A stretch of DNA of 64,000 nucleotides from Rhodoferax sp. (GTDB lineage Bacteria; Pseudomonadota; Gammaproteobacteria; Burkholderiales; Burkholderiaceae_C): contig NZ_JAQTXM010000003.1 of NCBI RefSeq assembly GCF_028688795.1, positions 1 through 64,000 on the forward strand, read 5' to 3'. The notes beneath the pieces were generated by a model, which had not been told where the DNA came from, did no database searches, and saw only the letters and a list, made by a program, of their open reading frames with translations. This document shows positions 16,675 through 23,710 of this stretch, one piece after another; within the stretch, counting starts at the first letter, position 1; each line of letters begins with the position of its first letter. The translations under genes were made by a program, and so were the position numbers.

Positions 16675-17631
16675 GTGCCAATTTTGCCTGCATTGAAAAG
16701 CCCCCATGTGCTCCTGTATGCCACCCGCCCCGGCGCGTTGCCCGCACGTTTTCGGCGCGAGCGCGTGTTGCTGGTGGGCTGCGGTGACGTGGGCTTGCGC
16801 GTGGCCCGCGAACTGGCCCCCCGGGTGCGTCTGCTTGCCCTGACCTCAAGTGCTGAGCGTGTGCCTGAGTTACGCGCCCGTGGCATCACACCCCTGCTGG
16901 GCAACCTGGACAAGCCCGCCAGCCTCAAACGCCTGAGCGGTCTGGCCACCCGCATCGTGCACCTGGCCCCGCCCCCGGGCGCTGGCTGGCAAGACACCCG
17001 CACACGCAATCTGCTGGGTGTGCTGCGCCGGCGTTTGCCTGTGCAAACGCTGGTGTATGGCTCCACCAGCGGCGTCTATGGCGACTGTCAGGGTGGTTTA
17101 GCTATTGAAACTAGAGCTACTAACGCAGAAACAGCAAGGGCCCAGAGGCGAATTGATGCTGAAAATAGAGTGCGCCACTTTGGCCGTGCCAGCGGCGCAC
17201 ACGTCAGCACCTTGCGCATTCCCGGCATCTACGCGCCCGACCGTGAAGGCGGCACGCCACGTGAGCGCCTGCTCAAAGGCACGCCGGTGTTGCGCACTGA
17301 AGACGACGTGTTCACCAACCACATCCACGCCGACGACCTGGCCCGAGCCTGCGTGGCCGCGCTGTGGCATGCCAAGCCGGGCCGGGTCTATAACGTCAAT
17401 GACGACACCTGCCTGAAGATGGGCGACTACTTTGACTTTGCCGCAGATCTGTATGGCTTGCCGCGCCCACCCCGCGTGTCGCGCGCTGGTGCCAAAGAAA
17501 AACTGCCGGTGATGATGCTGAGCTTCATGGGCGAATCGCGCCGCATGGACAACTCCCGGCTGAAGAAAGAGTTGGGCCTGCGTTTGCGTTATGCAACTGT
17601 GGCTGAGGGCCTGGCAATGCCGGGGTTGTGA
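16675..17631 (+). CDS. SDR-family NAD(P)-dependent sugar epimerase/dehydrogenase-like protein
   Basis: About 318 residues with an N-terminal Rossmann motif RVLLVGCGDVGLRVAREL, a catalytic-site region LVYGSTSGVYGD (Ser and Tyr of extended SDRs) and a C-terminal VYNVNDDTCLKMGDYF block. It belongs to the NAD-dependent epimerase superfamily; the substrate cannot be read from the sequence. No ATG suits the start. GTG at 16675 is given here; a TTG at 16684 lies eight bases after an AAAGG and is equally likely. Residues about 142-165 (AIETRATNAETARAQRR) are encoded within a family A repeat. It diverges from the reductase gene across about 40 bp. Confidence 0.83.
   Translation: MPILPALKSPHVLLYATRPGALPARFRRERVLLVGCGDVGLRVARELAPRVRLLALTSSAERVPELRARGITPLLGNLDKPASLKRLSGLATRIVHLAPPPGAGWQDTRTRNLLGVLRRRLPVQTLVYGSTSGVYGDCQGGLAIETRATNAETARAQRRIDAENRVRHFGRASGAHVSTLRIPGIYAPDREGGTPRERLLKGTPVLRTEDDVFTNHIHADDLARACVAALWHAKPGRVYNVNDDTCLKMGDYFDFAADLYGLPRPPRVSRAGAKEKLPVMMLSFMGESRRMDNSRLKKELGLRLRYATVAEGLAMPGL
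17098..17170 (+). repeat. Family A palindromic element, in frame in SDR gene
   Basis: TTAGCTATTGAAACTAGAG, CTACTAACGCAG, then AAGGGCCCAGAGGCGAATT matches the family in sense orientation. Here the element overlies a stretch that in related proteins is also rich in ARAQRR-like residues, so the repeat seems to have replaced rather than only lengthened the segment. GC content drops sharply inside it. Confidence 0.65.
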
Positions 17632-17746
17632 TCGTGATGGCTATTTCGCCAGGCCGACTTGCAGGGTATTTAACGGTGAAGTGAAACGGGTGGCCCTGGC
17701 TGCAGTGGGTGAATTCGATCTGTGGTCAGTCTTGGGGGACATCGGT

Positions 17747-19168
17747 TTAGTAGGCCTTTTGGTCTTTGGCGACCAGGCGGACGGTTTTGAAGATGATGTT
17801 GATGTCAAGCCGCAACGACCAGTGGCGCAGGTAGTCCAAGTCGTAGTCAATGCGGCCCTGCATTTTGTCGAGGGTGTCGGTTTCGCCACGGAAGCCGTTG
17901 ACCTGGGCCCAGCCGGTGATGCCGGGCTTGACCTTGTGGCGCACCATGTAGCCTTTGATGAGTTTGCGGTAGGTTTCGTTGTGGGCCACGGCGTGAGGGC
18001 GAGGGCCCACGATGCTCATGCGGCCTTGCAGCACGTTGACAAACTGGGGCAGTTCGTCAAGTGAGGTGCGCCGCAATATGGCGCCCAGCGGGGTGATGCG
18101 GGCATCGTTTCTTTGTGCTTGCCGAATGGCACCGCCGTCTTCGGTGACGCTCATGGAGCGAAATTTGTAGACCAGAATTTCTTTGCCATCAAGGCCATAG
18201 CGGCGCTGCTTGAAGATGATGGGGCCAGGCGAGGTGAGCTTGACGGCAATGGCCACGCCAATGAGCACAGGTGTGATCAGAGTCAGGATCAGCACGGAGA
18301 ACACGATGTCGCTGGCGCGTTTGATGGCGCCGTTCATGCCGGTAAACGGTGATTCACAGACCGAGATCACTGGCACGCCACATACCGCAGTGGTGTGGCC
18401 CTGAATCAGGTCGGTGACGAACATGTCGGGCACGAAATAGATCGAGGCGGTGGTGTCTTTGAGGTCGTCCAGCACATGCAGGATGCGTGGCTGCGAAGCC
18501 ATGGGCAGCGACAAATAAATGACCTGAATGTGATGCACTTTCACCAGGCGGGCAATGTCACTGAGCTTGCCCAGCACGGGGTGGTTGGCGTCAACGCCGT
18601 TGCGGCCAGCATCGCGACTGTCGACAAAGCCGCACAGTTCGATGTGGCTGTAGGGCGACTGCGCCAGCTTGGTGGCGAGTGCAAAGCCCTGAGAATTCAT
18701 GCCCACAATGACGGCGCGCTGCTTGGGGCCTTGCAGATTGAGCAGTGCGGGAACCGCGGCGCGCAGCAGCAAACAGGCGCCAAATTCAGCGACTGGTGCT
18801 AACAATAGCCAGGCTAGCAAGGCTTTGTCGGAGAACACATGCAAGAAGCCGGTGGCCACACCGATAAGAAACAGCAGGGCAGCAATCCAGGTCCAGTTGA
18901 GGAGAATGTTGAGTCCAGCGGTCCACAAGGGTTTTTGCAGACGCGACTCGCCTGGAAACGTGAGCGCAAACACCAACACTGAGAGCAGCAGGTAGGCCGG
19001 CGGGATCTCGCCCTCAAAGTAAACCGAAACGCCCCACAGCGACAGCACCAGAGTCGTCGGGGTGACGATGGCGATCAGGACGTTAAGCAGGTTGCCCTTG
19101 CCAAGTGTTGAACCTGCCAGCTGTTTGCTGGCGGCAGCAGCAGAGGTGTTGGATCGCGCTTCAGTCAT
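17747..19168 (-). CDS. Polyprenyl glycosylphosphotransferase (undecaprenyl-phosphate glucose phosphotransferase, WcaJ-type)
   Basis: A 473-residue membrane enzyme that starts exopolysaccharide repeat-unit assembly by moving a sugar-1-phosphate onto undecaprenyl phosphate. Four to five N-terminal membrane segments are followed by a CoA-binding-like Rossmann part (AVIVGMNSQGFALATKL) and the C-terminal bacterial sugar transferase domain: KRASDIVFSVLILTLITPVL, KQRRYGLDGKEILVYKFRSM, LRRTSLDELPQFVNVL, SIVGPRPHA and KPGITGWAQVNG. The ATG at 19168 overlaps the stop of the upstream LuxR-type regulator by eight bases. No other polysaccharide genes follow here, so this may be an orphan initiating enzyme. 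Confidence 0.93.
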   Translation of the reverse strand: MTEARSNTSAAAASKQLAGSTLGKGNLLNVLIAIVTPTTLVLSLWGVSVYFEGEIPPAYLLLSVLVFALTFPGESRLQKPLWTAGLNILLNWTWIAALLFLIGVATGFLHVFSDKALLAWLLLAPVAEFGACLLLRAAVPALLNLQGPKQRAVIVGMNSQGFALATKLAQSPYSHIELCGFVDSRDAGRNGVDANHPVLGKLSDIARLVKVHHIQVIYLSLPMASQPRILHVLDDLKDTTASIYFVPDMFVTDLIQGHTTAVCGVPVISVCESPFTGMNGAIKRASDIVFSVLILTLITPVLIGVAIAVKLTSPGPIIFKQRRYGLDGKEILVYKFRSMSVTEDGGAIRQAQRNDARITPLGAILRRTSLDELPQFVNVLQGRMSIVGPRPHAVAHNETYRKLIKGYMVRHKVKPGITGWAQVNGFRGETDTLDKMQGRIDYDLDYLRHWSLRLDINIIFKTVRLVAKDQKAY

Positions 19169-19544
19169 TGACGAGAAAGGCGTTGTACTTGTCTACGGCT
19201 TGGGCGCGGGCAACCACATCTAGCTTTTTGAAGATGTGCTTCATGTGGTTTTTGACGGTGAACTCACTGATGTCCATAAGGCGACCAATTTCGGGGTCGG
19301 TTTTGCCCGAGGCGACCCAGTACAAGACCTGGACTTCGCGATCGGTCAGGTCGGACGCATGGCCGGGTGCGTGGGTAGTGCCATTAGTGGGGGGCGCTAA
19401 GTGCTCTTGGTATGGAAGGTAGCTTTGCCGGTCGCCTGGCCACCAGTCCGGTATGTCACGATGGCTATGTACCGCTAACGACCGCGTGATGGTGTGGCGG
19501 TGGTTGCAGGTGATTTCAAACGAGCGGGAATAAAAATGATCCAT
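19161..19544 (-). CDS. Short LuxR-type HTH regulator, EpsA-like, lacking the usual N-terminal domain
   Basis: A 127-residue protein whose C-terminal half is a LuxR-type helix-turn-helix: LTDREVQVLYWVASGKTDPEIG, then TVKNHMKHIFKKLDVVARAQAV. The KTDPEIG and LDVVARAQAVDKY details match the EpsA regulators of exopolysaccharide operons in betaproteobacteria. Those proteins usually have a longer N-terminal domain; here only about 65 poorly conserved residues precede the HTH, and an in-frame TGA lies two codons upstream of the ATG at 19544. It may be an N-terminally truncated but functional regulator, or a decaying gene. Its stop overlaps the glycosylphosphotransferase start (ATGACTGA), so translation of the pair is coupled. 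Confidence 0.8.
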   Translation of the reverse strand: MDHFYSRSFEITCNHRHTITRSLAVHSHRDIPDWWPGDRQSYLPYQEHLAPPTNGTTHAPGHASDLTDREVQVLYWVASGKTDPEIGRLMDISEFTVKNHMKHIFKKLDVVARAQAVDKYNAFLVND

Positions 19545-20129
19545 TGATCAGGCGACAACGTGGAATGGTTGCGGTGCGGCGAAGGATGCAAAAATTTTCA
19601 AAATTAAGAATAAAAACAATGGCTTGAAAACAAAAGATCGCGTCACGAGACGTCACCCGCAGTTGCGCCAGAAGACCTGAGTTGATTTGACGAGTGCTCT
19701 CATGGGATCGCTGTCAAGTTAGGCCGGCCTGTCTTGAAGCGGAGAGAAAGCGTGCACTGAGCGCCTTGATGGTAAGTGCAATTGACCGCCTGGGCTATTT
19801 CGAAAATGGGGAATATTGAGGAAATTTGGGCAATTTACGCGAAAGGTTTTGGTGTCAATCGCATCGACAGTGTGAGAATTTTGAATTTGGTCGCGTGCGG
19901 AAAAACCGGGCATGCACTGCAGGACCGGTTTTGATCACCAAGAAATCAAGGGTTTTGATGAACTGAGGCAAACTTTTGCCATCAGGATTTTGTGCTTGGT
20001 GCAGCAGCTGATGATCTGCCTTCTGTGCGACGCCACCGCGCGCATATCGGTTGTGATCGTGCGTCGGGTGATGTGATTTTGCTGTGGGCGATTGCCTTGG
20101 GCCTTTTGTAACCCGGGGCGTTTGTATGG
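19545..20129. other. 585-bp region without a recognised gene
   Basis: Between the pta stop and the start of the LuxR-type regulator there is no convincing coding frame in either direction. The sequence is visibly more AT-rich around 19590-19640 (runs such as AATTTTCAAAATTAAGAATA), consistent with a promoter region for the regulator/glycosylphosphotransferase pair, which are transcribed leftwards. A decayed N-terminal part of the EpsA-like regulator would also be expected here. I see no large inverted repeat, tRNA or insertion-sequence end. Confidence 0.5.
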
Positions 20130-22175
20130 CTAATCCAGTGCCGCAGCCTGAATCGCCGTCAGCGCGATGGTGAACACAATGTCGTCCACCAGCGCCCCGC
20201 GCGACAAGTCATTCACGGGCTTGCGCAAGCCCTGCAGCATTGGCCCCACAGACACCACGTTGGCCGAGCGCTGCACCGCCTTGTAGGTGGTGTTGCCGGT
20301 ATTCAGGTCAGGGAAGATGAACACGGTGGCCTGGCCTGCCACCGCGCTGCCCGGTGCCTTTTGGGCCGCCACATCGCGCACCGTGGCTGCGTCGTATTGC
20401 ATGGGGCCGTCAATCACCAACTCTGGCCACTGCGCGCGGGCCAGTTCGGTGGCGGCGCGCACCTTCTCAACGTCGTCACCCGAGCCGGAGGCTCCGGTGC
20501 TGTAACTGATCATCGCCACCTTGGGGTCGATGCCAAAGGCCAGGGCGCTGTCGGCGCTTTGCTTGGCAATTTCGGCCAGTTCTTTGGCGGTTGGGTCGGG
20601 GTTGACGGCGCAGTCTGCATACACCAGCACCTGTTCAGGCATGAGCATGAAGAAGCAAGACGACACGATGGACGAGCCTGGCGCCGTCTTGATGAGCTGC
20701 AACGCGGGGCGCACCGTGCTGGCCGTGGTGTGCACCGCGCCGCTGACCAGGCCGTCGACCTCGTCCACTGCCAGCATCATGGTGCCGAGCACCACGGTGT
20801 CTTCCAGCGCGGTCAGGGCTTGCCCGGGGGTCAAGCCTTTGCTTTTTCGAATCGCCACCATTGGCGCTACATACTGTTCAGCGATTTGCTGGGGGTCCAG
20901 AATCTCAAGGCCCGGCGGCAACTCCAGCCCCAGCGAGTCGGCAACGGATTCAATCACCTTGCGTTTGCCCAGCAACACGCAACGGGCGATGCCTTTTTCG
21001 GTGCAGATCACGGCGGCACGCAGGGTGCGCGGCTCGTCGCCTTCGGGCAGCACGATGCGCTTGTTGGCAGCACGGGCTTTTTGCATGAGCTGGTAGCGAA
21101 AGGCTGGGGGTGACATGCGGGTCGAGTTGACGCGGTCCAGTCCAACGCAGATCGCATCGCCGTCAATTTGCTCGGCCACGCTGTCGATCACGGTGTCCAT
21201 GCGGCTCAAGTCGTCTTGCGGCACGGCAAGCTGCAAGCGGCTGATGCGTGCGGCGGTGCCAAAACTGTCACCATCGGTCCGCAAGACCGGCAGCCCACTG
21301 TGAAACGCACGCGAACAAAAGCGCTCGATGCCCGGGCTGATGAAGCTGTCATGGGTTAGCACCAGGCCGGCCAACTCAATGCCGTTGCTTGCCGCCAGCG
21401 CGGTGGCCAGAATCACGTCGTCGCGGTCGCCAGCGCTGACCACCAACGTGCCCGACTTGAGGCGCGGCACCACTTCGGTCACTGAGCGGGCGCACAGCAC
21501 GGTGTCGAGCACGCGCCGGGTGGCGATGTCGCCTTCGATCATCACCTCGGCACCCAGGTGGCGCGCCACGTCCAGGGTGCGCGGCGCCGACAGCGCCGGG
21601 TTGTTTTGAACAACGCCCCAGATCGGCACGCCGTCGAGTTGGTTGTGTACGGCGGCCTCATCAAAGTCTGGTGTGGCGCGATTGAAGATGACGCCCACCA
21701 CGCTGCGTCCGGCATTGCGCACCTGGGCAATCATGTAGCGGGCCTGGGCGATGTCCTCTGGGTTGGCGCCGCTGGCCACCAGCACCACATCGGCCTGTAG
21801 GCTTCGGGCGATGTCAGCCGACAGGCGCGGAATAAAGGCCCGGCTTGGGTCCGCATGGATGCCTTCAACCAGTAGCACGTCGGCGCCTTCGGTGCAGGAC
21901 ATGGCCATGCTGACAATGTTCTCAAGCAACTCGTCGGTCTTGCCATTGGTGACATATTGGGTGGCCTGGCTCATGGGCAAGGGATCAGGCGTGGTTTCAG
22001 TCTGGCAGATGCGGCGGGCAAACAGCACAGACGGTTCGGTGTCTGGCGTGCGTTTGGTGATGGGTTTGACAAATGCCACTTTCAGGCCACGCCGTTGCAG
22101 CGCCCGCAAAAGGCCCAGTGACACCGAGGTAAGGCCGACATTGGGTTGTGTTGCTGCAACGAAATACGAACGCAT
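20130..22175 (-). CDS. pta: Phosphate acetyltransferase, long form
   Basis: A 681-residue Pta, converting acetyl-CoA and phosphate to acetyl phosphate. The N-terminal P-loop-like domain (YFVAATQPNVGLTSVSLGLL, residues 3-22) and a central DRTGG-type domain (about 215-330) are regulatory parts of the long enterobacterial form. The catalytic domain runs from about 365 to the end with RIVLPEGDEPRTLRAAV, GLVSGAVHTTASTVRPALQ and FIFPDLNTGNTTYKAVQR. The ATG at 22175 is preceded by GGAG at seven bases and begins the conserved N-terminus; the in-frame upstream extension is not conserved. No ackA is adjacent, so acetyl phosphate may be handled elsewhere or the enzyme runs in the assimilating direction. 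Confidence 0.94.
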   Translation of the reverse strand: MRSYFVAATQPNVGLTSVSLGLLRALQRRGLKVAFVKPITKRTPDTEPSVLFARRICQTETTPDPLPMSQATQYVTNGKTDELLENIVSMAMSCTEGADVLLVEGIHADPSRAFIPRLSADIARSLQADVVLVASGANPEDIAQARYMIAQVRNAGRSVVGVIFNRATPDFDEAAVHNQLDGVPIWGVVQNNPALSAPRTLDVARHLGAEVMIEGDIATRRVLDTVLCARSVTEVVPRLKSGTLVVSAGDRDDVILATALAASNGIELAGLVLTHDSFISPGIERFCSRAFHSGLPVLRTDGDSFGTAARISRLQLAVPQDDLSRMDTVIDSVAEQIDGDAICVGLDRVNSTRMSPPAFRYQLMQKARAANKRIVLPEGDEPRTLRAAVICTEKGIARCVLLGKRKVIESVADSLGLELPPGLEILDPQQIAEQYVAPMVAIRKSKGLTPGQALTALEDTVVLGTMMLAVDEVDGLVSGAVHTTASTVRPALQLIKTAPGSSIVSSCFFMLMPEQVLVYADCAVNPDPTAKELAEIAKQSADSALAFGIDPKVAMISYSTGASGSGDDVEKVRAATELARAQWPELVIDGPMQYDAATVRDVAAQKAPGSAVAGQATVFIFPDLNTGNTTYKAVQRSANVVSVGPMLQGLRKPVNDLSRGALVDDIVFTIALTAIQAAALD

Positions 22176-22287
22176 GAGAAAACTCCGCTGATGATTGCCA
22201 ACCCGCCAGGTGGCTGGCGTAAAAATTGTGCAGTGCATCATAATGCAGCCAAGGGTTAACCCTAGGTGCAAGGCCTGCATGAAGCAA

Positions 22288-22321
22288 CAAAAAACCCGCC
22301 ATGTTAGATAACATGCGGGTT
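22288..22321 (-). terminator. Intrinsic terminator of the tRNA-Leu transcript
   Basis: On the minus strand the hairpin AACCCGCATGTT, loop ATCT, AACATGGCGGGTT is followed by TTTTTTG. It ends 35 bp past the 3' end of the tRNA-Leu gene, the right place and orientation for its terminator. Confidence 0.85.
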
Positions 22322-22355
22322 CTGAGGGGTTCTGATACTGTCTGAAGCGCTATTC

Positions 22356-22440
22356 TGGTGCCCGGGGCCGGAATCGAACCGGCACTCCTTTCGGAGGGGG
22401 ATTTTGAGTCCCCTGCGTCTACCAATTTCACCACCCGGGC
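22356..22440 (-). tRNA. tRNA-Leu (anticodon CAA)
   Basis: The 85-base minus-strand sequence folds as a class II tRNA. The acceptor stem is GCCCGGG/CCCGGGC with discriminator A and an encoded CCA. The D-arm holds AATTGGTAGACGC. The anticodon arm is GGGGA, loop CTCAAAA, TCCCC, giving anticodon CAA. The long variable arm is CTCCGAAAGGAG, and the T-arm contains GGTTCGAATCC. It reads UUG leucine codons. A terminator follows on the same strand. Confidence 0.97.
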
Positions 22441-22477
22441 AACGCTTTGAGGCCCGAATTATGGCACAGTGCGGGGT

Positions 22478-23380
22478 ATGAAATATTCCACCATTGAAGA
22501 TTTGATCGGTAAAACCCCTTTGGTGCGTTTGCAGCGCATTGGAGCCGATCAAAATCAGACGCAAGGCAACGTGATTTTGGGCAAATTGGAGGGCAATAAC
22601 CCCGCGGGTTCGGTCAAGGACCGGGCCGCCATGTCGATGATCAACCGCGCGCAAGAGCGCGGCGAGATCAAGCCCGGCGACACCTTGATTGAGGCCACTT
22701 CGGGTAACACCGGCATTGCGCTGGCCATGGCGGCAGCCATCAAGGGTTACCGCATGATTTTGATCATGCCCGAAGACTTGTCGATTGAGCGCGCACAAAC
22801 CATGAAGGCGTTTGGCGCTGAACTGATTTTGACGCCCAAGAGCGGCGGCATGGAATACTCGCGCGACCTGGCCGACCAGATGGCGCGTGAGGGGAAAGGT
22901 CATGTGCTCGACCAGTTCTCCAACGCTGACAACCCGCGCATTCACGTGGAAACCACCGGGCCCGAGATCTGGGCTGACACCAAGGGCAAGATCACCCACT
23001 TTGTCAGCGCCATGGGCACCACTGGCACCATTACCGGTGTGTCACAGTACCTCAAGAAGAAAAACCCGGCGATCAAAATTATTGGTGTGCAGCCCACCGA
23101 TGGGTCGCGTATTCCGGGCATTCGCAAGTGGCCGCAGGCCTATCTGCCCAAGATTTATGACCCGACCCATGTGGACGACTTGATGTATGTGAGTCAGGAG
23201 GACGCTGAGGACATGTGCCGCAGGCTGGCCCGGGAAGAAGGTATTTTTGCCGGCATTTCAGCGGCGGGTGCTTGCTGGGTGGCTGAAGAAATTGCCAAGC
23301 GCGAAAGGCACGCCACAATTGTCTTCATCGTTTGCGACCGGGGTGACCGCTATTTGTCGACCGGTGTTTTTCCGGCCTGA
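22478..23380 (+). CDS. cysM: Cysteine synthase B (O-acetylserine sulfhydrylase B)
   Basis: A 300-residue PLP enzyme that makes cysteine from O-acetylserine and sulfide or thiosulfate. The PLP lysine lies in NPAGSVKDRAA (about residue 48), the substrate loop is EATSGNTGIALAM, and the phosphate-binding glycine loop is SAMGTTGTITGV. The C-terminal ICDRGDRYLSTGVF marks the CysM rather than CysK branch. The ATG at 22478 is chosen over an upstream GTG because homologues start MKYSTIEDLIGKTPLV. The downstream tusA is 40 bp away on the same strand, pairing cysteine synthesis with sulfur relay. Confidence 0.96.
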   Translation: MKYSTIEDLIGKTPLVRLQRIGADQNQTQGNVILGKLEGNNPAGSVKDRAAMSMINRAQERGEIKPGDTLIEATSGNTGIALAMAAAIKGYRMILIMPEDLSIERAQTMKAFGAELILTPKSGGMEYSRDLADQMAREGKGHVLDQFSNADNPRIHVETTGPEIWADTKGKITHFVSAMGTTGTITGVSQYLKKKNPAIKIIGVQPTDGSRIPGIRKWPQAYLPKIYDPTHVDDLMYVSQEDAEDMCRRLAREEGIFAGISAAGACWVAEEIAKRERHATIVFIVCDRGDRYLSTGVFPA

Positions 23381-23420
23381 CGCGCGGGCATTCTTCAAAA
23401 AATTCCAGGATCAAGCCATC

Positions 23421-23648
23421 ATGCACATTAGCAAAGAAATCGACACCCGTGGGCTGAATTGCCCACTGCCCATTCTGAAAGCCAAAAAAGCCCTGGCTGA
23501 ACTCAGCAGTGGCCAGACCGTGAAGGTGGTGTCAACCGACCCAGGCTCGTTGCGAGATTTTCAGGCCTTTGCCAAGCAGACCGGCAATGAGCTCGTGGAC
23601 CAGCAGACGGTGGGCACAGACTTCATTCACGTGCTTCGCCGCCGCTAA
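23421..23648 (+). CDS. tusA: TusA/SirA-family sulfurtransferase
   Basis: A 75-residue small sulfur carrier. The family motif LNCPLPILKAKKAL (Cys at about residue 14) holds the persulfide-bearing cysteine; in TusA this passes sulfur to TusBCD for 2-thiouridine in tRNA or to other sulfur pathways. AGGA lies ten bases ahead of the ATG at 23421. It follows cysM closely and is ended by a strong hairpin at 23680-23706. Whether it serves tRNA thiolation or another sulfur route is not decided by the sequence. Confidence 0.92.
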   Translation: MHISKEIDTRGLNCPLPILKAKKALAELSSGQTVKVVSTDPGSLRDFQAFAKQTGNELVDQQTVGTDFIHVLRRR

Positions 23649-23679
23649 GGCTGCGTTGGCTGGCTCCAGCCAGCTTTTG

Positions 23680-23706
23680 AAAACGCCATCGCAAGGATGG
23701 CGTTTT
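23680..23706. terminator. Bidirectional intrinsic terminator between tusA and valS
   Basis: AAAACGCCATC, loop GCAAG, GATGGCGTTTT is a perfect 11-bp stem with A-run and T-run ends, lying between the convergent tusA and valS stops. It can terminate transcription from both sides. Confidence 0.92.
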
Positions 23707-23710
23707 GCGT

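Noticed and set aside
22555..22743. Small open frames opposite cysM
   Set aside because: Antisense to a highly conserved PLP enzyme, with no ribosome-binding site or family match.
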